Shown in pieces: positions 52,574 to 61,643 of a DNA stretch of 64,000 nt (position 1 is the first letter of the stretch; every line of letters begins with the position of its first letter). The notes below the pieces were generated by a model. It ran no database searches and had not been told where the DNA came from. It worked only from the letters and a program-made list of their open reading frames with translations. A program made the translations under genes and the position numbers. The stretch comes from an uncultured Dyadobacter sp. (lineage in GTDB: Bacteria > Bacteroidota > Bacteroidia > Cytophagales > Spirosomataceae), in assembly GCF_946482605.1 (NCBI RefSeq), contig NZ_CAMLSE010000015.1:1-64000 (forward strand). Reading direction: 5' to 3'.

Positions 52574-54955
52574 CTAGTTCTTTGGCTCGGTACTCACTTT
52601 GCCGGCGCCTGCACCCTGCATTTGCATCGGGTTAGGTGCTTTTTTCAATTGCTGCTGCTTGTAGATCTGGAACCGGGTCGGTTGGGCGACACGTGGAAAT
52701 GAGTTATTCTCCGTATCGATGTCCGCGATCTGTTGGTAAGGGTCCAGCGTCCATTGTACGACTTTCTTTTTGGTTGAAATCACCTTGTTGATCTGCTGGT
52801 CGTTGAAGCGCCAGATCTCGGCCGGGAACACTGCCACAGAATCGGTACCATCCTCAAAACCCATTTTCACGATCACCGGCATGGGTACGCCTCCCTTGTT
52901 TTTAATGGCCAAAGTATAAAAATTGGCATTGTCCTGGATCAGCTGGCGTTCGTTCTCCGTCAGGGTCGACAAGTACTGCTCATACTTCTGCTTGTCGGCT
53001 TCTGTTACCTTGAATGGGTCATAGCGATTGTAGAAGTCGGCCATGGTGGAGTCTTCGGCCACCACGGTTTTGCCTTTTGTTTTGGCGTCCTGAATCTTGC
53101 TCATCGTCAGCTTCTTGCGGGCGTCTTCTTTCCGCGCCAGTTCTTTTTCGATCGCCGGATTCTGGGTATCTATGCTGAACCAGTCGACGGTGACCAGGTC
53201 CTGGTCCACAGGCTCCGTGCCATAGAACCAGCCTTTCCAGAACCAGTCCAGATCCACACCCGAGGCATCTTCCATGGTACGGAAGAAGTCGGCCGGGGTA
53301 GGGCTTTTGAAGCGCCAGCGTGTTGCATATTCTTTGAATGCGTGGTCAAACAATTCGCGGCCCATGACGGTTTCACGAAGAATATTCAATGCGGTGGCCG
53401 GTTTGCCATATGCATTGGGGCCCAGTCCGATCACATTTTCAGCCGAAGCCATGATCGGGCTCAGAACGGATTTGTCCGAAGACATGTATTCCGTGATCTG
53501 ATTCGGCTCGCCCCGGCGGGTCGGGAAGTTGTAGTCCCATTCCTTTTCGGCCAGGTATTGGCAGAATGTGTTAAGCCCCTCATCCATCCACGCCCACTGG
53601 CGCTCGTCGGAGTTTACGATCATCGGAAAGAAGTTGTGGCCTACCTCGTGGATGATCACGCCGATCATACCGTATTTCACAGCTTCGGTGTAAGTGCCGT
53701 CTTCCTCAGGTCGGCCGCCATTGAAGCTGATCATCGGGTATTCCATGCCACCGCCCGCTACCGAATGGCAAGATATGGCGACCGGGTATGGATATTCAAA
53801 AGTACGGGCACCGTAGGATTTCAGGGTATGTGCCACTGCTCTGGTCGAGTACTGTTCCCAAAGCGGGTTGCCTTCCTTGGGGTAAATCGACATACACCAG
53901 ATCTTCCGTCCGCTTTTGTAAACATCGCTCTGCATGGCATCCCAGATGAACTTACGGCTGCTCGCAAATGCAAAGTCGCGCACATTGTCGGCCTTATAGA
54001 TCCAGGTTTTTTTACCCGGGGTTTTATTCTCGCGTTTTTCAGCCTTTTCAGCCTCCGCCTGTGTTACGATCAACACCGGTGTTTTGGATGTTTCAGCTTG
54101 TTTGAGGCGCTGTTTCTGTGTAGCTGTCAGTACCTGTGCATAGTTTTGGCATTCTCCGCTGGCGGCTACCACGTGGTCGGCCGGGGCAGTAATGGCCACT
54201 TTGTAGTTGCCAAATATCAATGCAAATTCTCCCTGACCCAGGAACTGCTTATGGTTCCAGCCGTTGACATCGTCATAAGGTGCCATGCGCGGGAACCAGT
54301 GCGCGATGAAATAGTTGGCATTGCCATCTTTGGGGAAGAACTCATAGCCGCTGCGTCCGTAGTACTCGGTAATGTTATAGGTCCAGTCCACACCGAAAAC
54401 AAAGCTTGTTCCAGGCTTCATCACCAGCGGAAGGTCAATGCGCATCATGGTTCCGTTGATTGTGTAAGGCAAGGTTTTGCCCGTCTTATCTTTTACCGCG
54501 GAGATTTTGTAGCCATATTCGATCTTGGGATCGAGTGAAGATCCCCGGCCGTTGTTCAATGCCTCCAGCTGGGCCGTACTCATTCCCTTTTCATTGACGG
54601 TGCCTGTTCGGGACATCGCTCCGATACCGTCTTTCTTGAACAGGTTCTGATCGAGTTGCAGCCATATATATTTGAGGTCGTCCGGGGAGTTGTTGAAGAA
54701 TGTAATGGTTTCAGAACCGATGATGCGCCGGTTGTCGTCATCCAGTTCCACTTTAATGTCATAATCGGCACGCTGCTGCCAATATTCCCGTCCCGGTGCA
54801 CCGGATGCCGCCCGGTAGCTGTTGGGTGTAGGCAACGCGGTTCCGAGTTGTTCGAAGCGGTCGTTGGCCTTATAATTGGGTGAAGTAGGTAGCTGCTGGG
54901 CCATCGAGTAGACGGATAGCAGCAGCATTAGTAACGGGAATAGCGTTTTTTTCAT
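52574..54955 (-). CDS. M1-family aminopeptidase-like metalloprotease
   Basis: A 793-aa exported enzyme with signal peptide (LLMLLLSVYSMAQQ). Zinc site HEVGHNFF with the third ligand in WMDEGLNTF (about 435-458), and the exopeptidase-like GGGMEYPM (about 400). N-terminal beta domain contains IIGSETITFFNNSPDDLKYI. The C-terminal 200 residues are polar, ending in a Gln/Lys-rich tail. It lies 28 bases after the HupE-like gene and is probably co-transcribed. Confidence 0.92.
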   Translation of the reverse strand: MKKTLFPLLMLLLSVYSMAQQLPTSPNYKANDRFEQLGTALPTPNSYRAASGAPGREYWQQRADYDIKVELDDDNRRIIGSETITFFNNSPDDLKYIWLQLDQNLFKKDGIGAMSRTGTVNEKGMSTAQLEALNNGRGSSLDPKIEYGYKISAVKDKTGKTLPYTINGTMMRIDLPLVMKPGTSFVFGVDWTYNITEYYGRSGYEFFPKDGNANYFIAHWFPRMAPYDDVNGWNHKQFLGQGEFALIFGNYKVAITAPADHVVAASGECQNYAQVLTATQKQRLKQAETSKTPVLIVTQAEAEKAEKRENKTPGKKTWIYKADNVRDFAFASSRKFIWDAMQSDVYKSGRKIWCMSIYPKEGNPLWEQYSTRAVAHTLKSYGARTFEYPYPVAISCHSVAGGGMEYPMISFNGGRPEEDGTYTEAVKYGMIGVIIHEVGHNFFPMIVNSDERQWAWMDEGLNTFCQYLAEKEWDYNFPTRRGEPNQITEYMSSDKSVLSPIMASAENVIGLGPNAYGKPATALNILRETVMGRELFDHAFKEYATRWRFKSPTPADFFRTMEDASGVDLDWFWKGWFYGTEPVDQDLVTVDWFSIDTQNPAIEKELARKEDARKKLTMSKIQDAKTKGKTVVAEDSTMADFYNRYDPFKVTEADKQKYEQYLSTLTENERQLIQDNANFYTLAIKNKGGVPMPVIVKMGFEDGTDSVAVFPAEIWRFNDQQINKVISTKKKVVQWTLDPYQQIADIDTENNSFPRVAQPTRFQIYKQQQLKKAPNPMQMQGAGAGKVSTEPKN

Positions 54956-54983
54956 AATTGGTTGGTCATTAATTAGGTTCTTT

Positions 54984-55607
54984 TTAGTCTACCGGCATAC
55001 CTGTCAATGTCCGGAAAAGCTCGTTCTGCAGCGTCAGGGATAAGGCCATTCCGAATATGATCCCCGACAATATGTGTATCCAGGTGATTTTCTGGACGCG
55101 TAGGAGTTCTGTGGCTACAAACGCAATGACTAAGATAATAAACACAATGATGAGTTGTCCTAATTCCAGCCCGACATTGAAACCCAATAGCGGGTTGAAA
55201 ATCTCCGCCTCTTTGCCAAGCAATACCCGCAGGTAATTTGAAAAGCCCAATCCGTGAATCAGTCCGAAACACAATGCGAGGGAATATCTGAATGCCGGCC
55301 CTTCTTCCCTGGAAGCATAAGCGCCTTTCGGGAGTTTATGGAAGAAATTAAGAAAGGCGGTGATCATGATCGTGACGGGGATCAGCAACTCGATCCAATC
55401 GGGTTTGATACTGACATAGCCCAATGTAGCAAGGGCAAGCGTAACCGAGTGCCCGGCAGTGAATGCGGTTACCAGTACAACGACCTTTTTCCAATCAACC
55501 AGCGTATAAACAGTGCAAAGCGCCATGATAAACAAGATGTGATCATAGCCGTTGGAGTCTGTAATGTGACTGAAACCTAATTGGAGGTAAGCCTGGAACT
55601 CGGACAT
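54984..55607 (-). CDS. HupE/UreJ-type membrane protein
   Basis: A 207-aa protein with six or so membrane helices and the family motif TDSNGYDHILFIMALC near the N-terminus, VTAFTAGHSVTLALATLG and FGLIHGLGFSNYL. HupE/UreJ proteins bind or pass divalent nickel/cobalt, but in Bacteroidota this subgroup often sits next to M1 peptidases with no metal-enzyme link. The ATG at 55607 (MSEFQAYLQ) is chosen over an upstream in-frame start. Confidence 0.83.
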   Translation of the reverse strand: MSEFQAYLQLGFSHITDSNGYDHILFIMALCTVYTLVDWKKVVVLVTAFTAGHSVTLALATLGYVSIKPDWIELLIPVTIMITAFLNFFHKLPKGAYASREEGPAFRYSLALCFGLIHGLGFSNYLRVLLGKEAEIFNPLLGFNVGLELGQLIIVFIILVIAFVATELLRVQKITWIHILSGIIFGMALSLTLQNELFRTLTGMPVD

Positions 55608-55739
55608 TAAACTGGGGTTGGGAAAGTGACGCCCGACAAAATTGATTGTCAAGACAAAAATAGGTAAACCCGAAGATATTTGTTTAGGGGCAGGAAACCA
55701 ATAGCGTGGTTAAAAATGCAATGGTCGCTAATACGCAGA

Positions 55740-55768
55740 AAAGCCCGGAACGCGTAGATCCGGGCTTT
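55740..55768 (-). terminator. Hairpin terminator of the M14 gene
   Basis: AAAGCCCGGA (55740-55749) pairs with TCCGGGCTTT (55759-55768), 10 bp, 9-base loop. On the minus strand it ends CTTTTCTG. It starts 25 bases after the M14 stop. Confidence 0.75.
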
Positions 55769-55792
55769 GGAAATTCAATGGGCATATTTAGC

Positions 55793-57286
55793 CTACTCTA
55801 CAATACCTTGTCCTTTGATCGTTTCCGCCTTATCCATATCATACACAAAGCCATTGATCACAGCGTATTTCACTTTACTAGCTTTTTTGAGAATAAAAGT
55901 GGCAGTACTACCCAGTCCGGGAGTACCTGCCGGTGTGGGCTGGCCGCTGCGTAGCACATGCAGGGGGGCTGTGGTGAAATACAGGCCCAGCGCGCGCGTG
56001 TTGGAGTCGGGCGCGAGCCTGACGTACGTGTAACCCTCTTTGAGCAGGCTCACTGCATTCAGTTTACTGATTTCACTGATATTCCGATACGTGGTGGGAT
56101 ATATCTTTCCTTTCTCGATGGTCAGCCCGGTAGCGTCGATTTCTTCGCTTCCGTACTGCGGATGCAGATCTCCGAAATCTTCTACCTTGCTGTAATAGAA
56201 AAATTTACTCGCATTGGAATAATTGACCTCATTGCGGTTGATGCCCAGGTCGGCAGTGAATGACTTACCTGATTGCTTCACCGTCGCATTGCGGACGACC
56301 AGGTCGTAAAGCCAGCGCCCGTTTTCAGGGATGTCATAATACGCTTCGCGATTCTCTTTCGTCAGCGAGTTGTCGGCGATCTTGTCCAAAGCGGAAAGGA
56401 TCGCCATAAAATTAAGCTGCCGGATGTATTGTTTCTCCGGGTCGCCCACATAGCCTCCCGATTCGATGAGCACCAATGTGGTTCCCCATTTCTGGACATT
56501 ATCTCCGAATCCGCGTGGCTCATGATCATCGGCATAGCGCGCTACCTGTCCGGGAATATACTTTTGCAGGATTTTATTCATGCCCACGATCAGCTGCATC
56601 GAGCGTTCTCTCACCGGGTTAATGGATAGCTCATAATCATAGGAAGTCGCCAGAAAGGAAACCGTGGCCGGCTTGGGACTGCGGCCTGCCGAATAGCGCG
56701 GACTCTGGTCGTGCAGGTTGAAGCCGTAGTCGGGTTTCAGACGATCCACGAGACCTTTCAGGATTTGGGCTTCCGGCGTCTGACGGGCTGCGGCGTCACG
56801 GTTCATATCGATACCCTGCATGGTCCTGCGCTGGTAGCGTTCCGCACCGTCGGGGTTGAGCATGGGTACGAAGTAGAGCGTCGTATTATCCAGGAGATTT
56901 TTCCTGAAACTATCGAAACCGTCGTTCTTGCCTTCCATGAAATTAAAGAGGTCGAAACTGGCCATGGTGGCGGTAGGCTCGTCGCCATGCATTTGCGTCC
57001 AAAGCAATACCTTCTTCTTGCCATTGCCTAGTTTGAGCATTTGTATGGGCCGCCCTTCGAACGACTCTCCGACCTTTTCGATCTGGTACAACGGGTTGGC
57101 TTGTCGCCTGGAAATCAGTGGAATGATATCCTTTTGTTTGAAGCGGCGCTGGGTGAGCGTCTTTTCACGGTAGTTTTCGTGTGCATTGAAAAGGCGGCGT
57201 GCAAGGTCTTCAGTCTGCGCCAGGGAATCAACGGTAATCAAGGTAAAGAGCAGGAAAACAAGTTGTGGAATGAAATGCTTTTGCAT
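55793..57286 (-). CDS. M14-family zinc carboxypeptidase
   Basis: A 497-aa exported enzyme (signal FLLFTLITVDSLAQ). Zinc ligands in MHGDEPTA (HxxE, about 99-102) and the downstream His in NLHDQSP (about 189); catalytic Glu in VLIESGGYVGD (about 273); substrate-binding NRD in GIDMNRDA. A C-terminal beta domain (about 375-497) ends GFVYDMDKAETIKG. It may trim peptides or peptidoglycan stems in the periplasm. Confidence 0.9.
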   Translation of the reverse strand: MQKHFIPQLVFLLFTLITVDSLAQTEDLARRLFNAHENYREKTLTQRRFKQKDIIPLISRRQANPLYQIEKVGESFEGRPIQMLKLGNGKKKVLLWTQMHGDEPTATMASFDLFNFMEGKNDGFDSFRKNLLDNTTLYFVPMLNPDGAERYQRRTMQGIDMNRDAAARQTPEAQILKGLVDRLKPDYGFNLHDQSPRYSAGRSPKPATVSFLATSYDYELSINPVRERSMQLIVGMNKILQKYIPGQVARYADDHEPRGFGDNVQKWGTTLVLIESGGYVGDPEKQYIRQLNFMAILSALDKIADNSLTKENREAYYDIPENGRWLYDLVVRNATVKQSGKSFTADLGINRNEVNYSNASKFFYYSKVEDFGDLHPQYGSEEIDATGLTIEKGKIYPTTYRNISEISKLNAVSLLKEGYTYVRLAPDSNTRALGLYFTTAPLHVLRSGQPTPAGTPGLGSTATFILKKASKVKYAVINGFVYDMDKAETIKGQGIVE

Positions 57287-57386
57287 GGTACAAGGCCATT
57301 TGTCGACCGCAAGGTACGAAGATTTTTCTAAGCAAATTTTAATGTAATATTTACGTTCCAGGTATCCGGTTATTTTAAATTTTGAT

Positions 57387-57394
57387 TACATTTG
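57387..57394 (+). promoter_or_regulatory. -7 box of the his operon leader
   Basis: TACATTTG is an exact TAnnTTTG match. It ends 5 bases before the leader-peptide ATG at 57399, predicting a transcript start at or very near that ATG. The -33 region has no clear TTG. Confidence 0.45.
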
Positions 57395-57398
57395 TGGT

Positions 57399-57461
57399 AT
57401 GTTAACAGCTGAAACATATCATTTACATCATAGCCTATCGGCTTTCGGACGTCTAGGGTGA
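57399..57461 (+). CDS. Candidate his operon leader peptide (20 codons)
   Basis: ATG at 57399 opens a 20-codon frame ending TGA at 57459-57461. Residues 7-11 read Y-H-L-H-H, so three of five consecutive codons are His (57420-57422, 57426-57428 and 57429-57431). It lies between the promoter box and a terminator that precedes hisH, the layout of classical histidine attenuation. The His codons (57424-57431) can pair with 57458-57465 just after the stop. The gene is too short for coding statistics, so this rests on position and content. Confidence 0.55.
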   Translation: MLTAETYHLHHSLSAFGRLG

Positions 57462-57510
57462 TGTGTTTTTGCAAGTAGTGTTGTAATAAGGTTGAATACA
57501 TAGTATCCCA

Positions 57511-57540
57511 GAAGCCCGATTGATAAGATCGGGCTTTTTT
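57511..57540 (+). terminator. Attenuator-type terminator ahead of hisH
   Basis: AAGCCCGAT (57512-57520) pairs with ATCGGGCTT (57528-57536), 7-base loop, then a T run to 57540. It lies 27 bases before the hisH ATG and 49 after the leader stop. The left arm could instead pair with ATCGGCTT at 57437-57444 (8 bp, one bulge), a possible antiterminator. Confidence 0.8.
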
Positions 57541-57567
57541 GTTGTCGATTTCCAAGCTTAGAATAGA

Positions 57568-58155
57568 ATGAAAACCGTCATTATCAAGTACAACGCGGGC
57601 AATGTGCAATCGGTAATGTATGCGCTCGACCGCATTGGCGCAAGTTACCTTTACACCGACGACGAAGCGGAGATCCGGTCTGCCGACAAAGTGATATTCC
57701 CGGGCGTCGGAGAGGCCAGTACCACCATGAATTACCTCCGGAGCGTTGGGCTCGACAAAGTGATCCCTTCTCTGACGCAGCCCGTGTTCGGAACCTGCGT
57801 TGGCATGCAACTGATGTGCCGGTTTTCGGAGGAAAATAACACCGAATGCATGGGTATTTTTGACGTCGATGTCAAACGGTTCCAGGCAGCGCCCGGGTTG
57901 AAAGTACCTCACATGGGCTGGAACAACATATCGGGCTACAAGTCGCCTTTGACGGCAGGATTGCCCGACAATACGTATGTCTATTTTGTACACAGTTATG
58001 CGGCCCCATTGTGCGAGTACACCGTTGCCAGCTGTGATTACGCATCGCCGTTCAGCGCGATGTTACACAAGGATAACTTCTACGCAGCACAATTTCACTG
58101 CGAGATCAGCGGTAATGCCGGTCAGCAGATCCTTGAAAATTTTCTGAAAATCTGA
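57568..58155 (+). CDS. hisH: Imidazole glycerol phosphate synthase, glutaminase subunit
   Basis: A 195-aa class I glutamine amidotransferase. The nucleophile is in FGTCVGMQLM (about 80), the oxyanion region is PGVGEAST, and the His/Glu of the triad are in AQFHCEIS (about 179-181), where the usual Pro is Cys. It releases ammonia to HisF for imidazole glycerol phosphate formation in histidine synthesis. First structural gene of hisH-hisA-hisF-hisIE, behind the leader and terminator. Confidence 0.95.
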   Translation: MKTVIIKYNAGNVQSVMYALDRIGASYLYTDDEAEIRSADKVIFPGVGEASTTMNYLRSVGLDKVIPSLTQPVFGTCVGMQLMCRFSEENNTECMGIFDVDVKRFQAAPGLKVPHMGWNNISGYKSPLTAGLPDNTYVYFVHSYAAPLCEYTVASCDYASPFSAMLHKDNFYAAQFHCEISGNAGQQILENFLKI

Positions 58156-58172
58156 TTTAGCTTAGCCAACCG

Positions 58173-58895
58173 ATGATCCAAATAATACCAGCCATAGACC
58201 TGATCGATGGGAAATGTGTTCGCCTCACGCAGGGAGATTATGGTCAAAAAAAGATTTACAATGAAAACCCGCTGGAAGTAGCGTTGGAGTTTGAGGACGC
58301 AGGGTTAAAACGCCTTCATCTGGTGGATCTTGACGGCGCAAAGGCCAAAAAAGTGGTCAACTGGAAGGTGCTCGAAAAGATTGCTGCCAGGACGACTTTG
58401 CATATTGACTTCGGTGGCGGTGTACAGTCCGACGATGACCTGCGGGTCGTATTCGAAAGCGGTGCAAAGCAGGTGACGGGCGGAAGCATTGCCGTGAAGC
58501 AGCCCGATCTGTTTGAAAACTGGCTTAGAACCTACGGAGGCGAAAAGATTATCCTTGGTGCCGACGCTAAAAAGGAGAAAATAGCGGTCAGCGGCTGGGA
58601 AGAGGGTACGGGAATTTGGGTTTACGATTTCGTGGAGGAATATGTGGAAAAGGGTGTGAAGTATACCATCAGCACCGATGTAGCGAAGGATGGACTGCTG
58701 CAAGGTCCTTCTTTTGATCTGTACAAAAACCTTCAGGAAAAATGTCCTGACCTGAATATCATCGCCAGCGGCGGAATCAGCGGCATCGAAGATGTCGAGA
58801 AACTGGCTGAAATGAACATTTATGGCGTAATTATTGGAAAGGCAATCTACGAGAACCGGATCGCGCTCCCCGATTTACAGCGTTTCTTCATTTGA
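58173..58895 (+). CDS. hisA: ProFAR isomerase
   Basis: A 240-aa (beta/alpha)8 barrel. Catalytic Asp in IIPAIDLIDGKCVRL (about 8), the second in STDVAKDGLLQGP (about 130s region end), and phosphate-binding loops VDLDGAK, DFGGGVQ and ASGGISG. It isomerises N'-[(5'-phosphoribosyl)formimino]-AICAR-phosphate. 17 bases after hisH. Confidence 0.96.
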   Translation: MIQIIPAIDLIDGKCVRLTQGDYGQKKIYNENPLEVALEFEDAGLKRLHLVDLDGAKAKKVVNWKVLEKIAARTTLHIDFGGGVQSDDDLRVVFESGAKQVTGGSIAVKQPDLFENWLRTYGGEKIILGADAKKEKIAVSGWEEGTGIWVYDFVEEYVEKGVKYTISTDVAKDGLLQGPSFDLYKNLQEKCPDLNIIASGGISGIEDVEKLAEMNIYGVIIGKAIYENRIALPDLQRFFI

Positions 58896-58898
58896 AAT

Positions 58899-59672
58899 AT
58901 GCTTACAAAACGAATTATTCCCTGCCTGGATGTGAAGGACGGCAGGACGGTCAAAGGAATCAACTTTGTGAACCTCCGGGATGCTGGTGATGCGGTGGAA
59001 CTCGGTGCATTGTATGCTGCTCAGGGAGCCGACGAGCTGGTTTATCTGGACATTACGGCGACTGTCGATGGCCGCTCGACATTTATTGACCTCGTCCGCA
59101 GAGTAGCACAGACGATCAATATCCCTTTTACCGTCGGCGGCGGCATTTCATCTGTTGCGGACGTATCCGCATTGCTGCATGCGGGAGCCGACAAGGTGTC
59201 GATCAATTCGGCTGCGGTACGTAATCCGGATCTGATCAACGAACTGTCCCTGGAATTCGGCAGCCAATGCATTGTGGTCGCGATCGATACGCGTTACATT
59301 GCAACGGACAACGGGCACGAGCATATCGTACACACGCACGGAGGCAGGAAGGCGACGGAAATACGGTCTATTCCCTGGGCCAGAGAGGTGGAGGAACGGG
59401 GAGCGGGCGAAATACTGCTTACTTCAATGGATACGGACGGCACGAAAAACGGCTTTGCGCTGGAACTGACGGCCACGATATCAGGCAATGCCAATATTCC
59501 GGTGATCGCCTCGGGCGGTGCCGGTAACATGGAACACTTTTATGATGTGTTCACGACAGGTAAGGCAGATGCCGGTCTTGCCGCCAGTATTTTCCATTTC
59601 AGGGAGATTGATATTCCGGATTTGAAGGATTATTTAAAAAATAAGGACCTGCCCATCCGTGTGACCCGGTAA
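58899..59672 (+). CDS. hisF: Imidazole glycerol phosphate synthase, cyclase subunit
   Basis: A 257-aa barrel with catalytic aspartates in [18 protein letters not shown] (about 11) and [15 protein letters not shown] (about 130s-170s), plus the phosphate loops TVGGGIS and ASGGAGN. It pairs with HisH. 3 bases after hisA, so tightly coupled. Confidence 0.97.
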   Translation: MLTKRIIPCLDVKDGRTVKGINFVNLRDAGDAVELGALYAAQGADELVYLDITATVDGRSTFIDLVRRVAQTINIPFTVGGGISSVADVSALLHAGADKVSINSAAVRNPDLINELSLEFGSQCIVVAIDTRYIATDNGHEHIVHTHGGRKATEIRSIPWAREVEERGAGEILLTSMDTDGTKNGFALELTATISGNANIPVIASGGAGNMEHFYDVFTTGKADAGLAASIFHFREIDIPDLKDYLKNKDLPIRVTR

Positions 59673-59749
59673 TGGCGCGTTTTCATAAAGTATAATGCGG
59701 TTCATCGGTATTTGATGTAACTGCGGCATGATTAATTGACCAATTTAAG

Positions 59750-60391
59750 ATGAGCGAAACCTTTTCAACCATTGATTTTGATAAGTCGGCTGACGGGCTT
59801 GTACCGGCCGTGATCCAGGACGTAAAGACCGGTAAAGTGCTGATGCTGGGATATATGAATGCCGAAGCCCTGCTGAAAACACGCAAGGAAGGTACCGTGA
59901 CATTTTTCAGCAGGAGCAAGCAACGCCTCTGGACGAAAGGCGAAACATCCGGTAATTTCTTGTTTGTGAATGAAATTGCTGCCGATTGCGATGGTGATAC
60001 GCTGCTGATCAAGGCAACGCCGGCCGGGCCGGTTTGCCACACCGGAGCGGATACTTGCTTTGGGGAAAAAAATAGCCAGCCCGAGATCGTCGAAACACGG
60101 CAGGGGGAAGCGTCATTTCTCAATTACCTTCAGAAGGAAGTAATCCGCGAACGAAAACTGAATCCTACCGATGCTTCTTACACAAGCAGCCTTTTCAGGA
60201 AGGGGATCAACAAAATTGCACAGAAAGTAGGAGAAGAGGCGGTTGAGGTAGTGATCGAATCGAAGGACAGTGACGATCATCTTTTCAAGAGTGAAGTCTC
60301 CGATCTGCTGTTTCACCTGCTGGTTTTGCTGGAACAAAAAAACATTGACTTAGATGAGGTAATTGACGTACTTCGTAGCCGTCACCAATAA
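59750..60391 (+). CDS. hisIE: Bifunctional phosphoribosyl-AMP cyclohydrolase / phosphoribosyl-ATP pyrophosphatase
   Basis: A 213-aa fusion. The HisI half (about 1-115) has LMLGYMNAEALLKT, FFSRSKQRLWTKGETSGN, the metal-binding DCDGDT and GPVCHTGADTCF. The HisE half (about 120-213) has SYTSSLFRKGINKIAQKVGE, EAVEVVIES and SEVSDLLFHLLVLL. It performs steps two and three of histidine synthesis. It closes the local his set; hisG, hisD, hisC and hisB are not in the window. Confidence 0.96.
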   Translation: MSETFSTIDFDKSADGLVPAVIQDVKTGKVLMLGYMNAEALLKTRKEGTVTFFSRSKQRLWTKGETSGNFLFVNEIAADCDGDTLLIKATPAGPVCHTGADTCFGEKNSQPEIVETRQGEASFLNYLQKEVIRERKLNPTDASYTSSLFRKGINKIAQKVGEEAVEVVIESKDSDDHLFKSEVSDLLFHLLVLLEQKNIDLDEVIDVLRSRHQ

Positions 60392-60404
60392 AAACCAGAT
60401 CAGT

Positions 60405-60740
60405 ATGAAATTACTCCTACGCCTTGTAATCAGTACTTTGGCGATACTTGTCGCGGCCAATGTGGTTCCGGGGGTTTTCGTTGCCAGCACCACCACTGCC
60501 ATTATCGTCGCAATAGTGCTGGGTATTCTGAACACCTTTCTGAAACCCGTTCTGCAGATACTCGCACTCCCGATCACCATCCTGACGCTGGGTTTATTCT
60601 ATTTTGTAGTCAACGTATTCATCATTTACCTGGCCACTTTCCTCGTGGACGGCTTTGCGGTAAGTGGATTTATTTCCGCATTGCTGTTTGGTCTGGTTGT
60701 TTCCATTGTCTCGGCAATCCTTGGTATGTTTTTGGATTAA
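60405..60740 (+). CDS. Four-helix membrane protein of the phage holin 4 family
   Basis: A 111-aa protein with four membrane segments (LLLRLVISTLAILVAANVV, TAIIVAIVLGILNTFLKPVL, ALPITILTLGLFYFVVN and LLFGLVVSIVSAILGMFLD), and the family NTFLKPVLQILALPIT block. These YvlD-type proteins are chromosomal membrane proteins; no phage genes are nearby, so lysis is not implied. It starts 13 bases after hisIE. Confidence 0.85.
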   Translation: MKLLLRLVISTLAILVAANVVPGVFVASTTTAIIVAIVLGILNTFLKPVLQILALPITILTLGLFYFVVNVFIIYLATFLVDGFAVSGFISALLFGLVVSIVSAILGMFLD

Positions 60741-60801
60741 TGTGAAGAAAAGTCTGGTGATCAGATTTATGATAGTTCACATGATTTGAAATTTACAGCC
60801 T

Positions 60802-61140
60802 ATGCTAAGTCAACTGGAAGAAATCAAAGACACCCTTTTCAAGTATTTCGAAACCCGGATCGACCTGTTCAAGATCGAAACTCGTGAGAAGATCGAACGG
60901 GCCGTCGTAATGGGGTTTTATGCAGCCATTTTGCTGTGTCTGGGGCTGACGATCCTGATTCTGCTCGTTATATTGCTCGGTACATTCCTGAATAAGTGGC
61001 TGCAAAGTGACTATTTGGGCTTCGTCATATTGCTTGGCGTATTCATTCTGAAACTTGCGGTAGCCATTATCTGGAGGGAAACCTGGGTGAAACTGATTCA
61101 CAGGATCATCATTCGTTTCGTCAAGGATAAAGGGGAGTAG
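60802..61140 (+). CDS. Small membrane protein of the holin-X/YqjE type
   Basis: A 112-aa protein: amphipathic N-terminus (LFKYFETRIDLFKIETREK), two membrane helices (about 35-62 and 72-90), and a basic C-terminus. The layout fits the superfamily III holin / YqjE group. It is likely part of a small envelope set with its neighbours. Confidence 0.75.
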   Translation: MLSQLEEIKDTLFKYFETRIDLFKIETREKIERAVVMGFYAAILLCLGLTILILLVILLGTFLNKWLQSDYLGFVILLGVFILKLAVAIIWRETWVKLIHRIIIRFVKDKGE

Positions 61141-61159
61141 TGCTTTTTGGTAGCTTTAA

Positions 61160-61192
61160 TTGGGGATAAATTTCTTCGAATTGCTATTTTTG
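61160..61192 (+). promoter_or_regulatory. Candidate promoter for the 134-aa gene and GGGP synthase
   Basis: TTG at 61160-61162, 22-base spacer, TATTTTTG at 61185-61192: a good match to the Bacteroidota pattern. The ATG at 61239 lies 46 bases downstream. Confidence 0.55.
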
Positions 61193-61238
61193 GATTCCTT
61201 TTGAAAATTTCTCAGGTCACTATTTAAACAGCTATGAA

Positions 61239-61643
61239 ATGAGTTCTTCAACAGATTCTTCCGTAAAAATCACCAAGCCGTTCTCATCGGACACGGACAA
61301 GGACAAAGAAGGTTTGTTGCAAGACGCAGATCTTTACCGTGATAAGCTGGAAGTCCAATGGAACGGCCTTAAACAGGAAGCCACAGAATATGGCAAACAG
61401 GCATTGGTGATTGGCGGCGTTTTAGCAACGACTTTTGTGGTCATGAATGCGCTTTTGCCCAAGGATAAGAAAAAAAAGGAAGTTTATGTCAAACCTGTTG
61501 AGCCTGAGAAAATAAAGGTCTCTAAAATTAAAACCCAGTCTGCGGTGGGACAAGCCGTTCAAAGTTTAGCCTGGACATTGGCTGTGGGATGGGCGCGCCA
61601 GAAGCTGAAACATTTTATTGAAGACGAACGAAAAACCGAATGA
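61239..61643 (+). CDS. Single-pass membrane protein of unknown function
   Basis: A 134-aa protein with a charged N-terminal region, one membrane helix (about 58-72, LVIGGVLATTFVVMNALL), a Lys-rich stretch (PKDKKKKEVYV) and a second weakly hydrophobic part (AVQSLAWTLAVGWARQKL). Resembles YqjD/YtxH-like envelope proteins in layout. Its end overlaps the next start by 4 bases. Confidence 0.72.
   Translation: MSSSTDSSVKITKPFSSDTDKDKEGLLQDADLYRDKLEVQWNGLKQEATEYGKQALVIGGVLATTFVVMNALLPKDKKKKEVYVKPVEPEKIKVSKIKTQSAVGQAVQSLAWTLAVGWARQKLKHFIEDERKTE

Noticed and set aside
53342..54538. 398-codon open frame antisense to the M1 peptidase gene
   Set aside because: It mirrors the opposite frame of a well-supported gene and has no recognisable domain.
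60405..61140. Prophage lysis module suggested by two holin-like genes
   Set aside because: No endolysin, integrase or structural genes nearby; both families are common as chromosomal membrane proteins.
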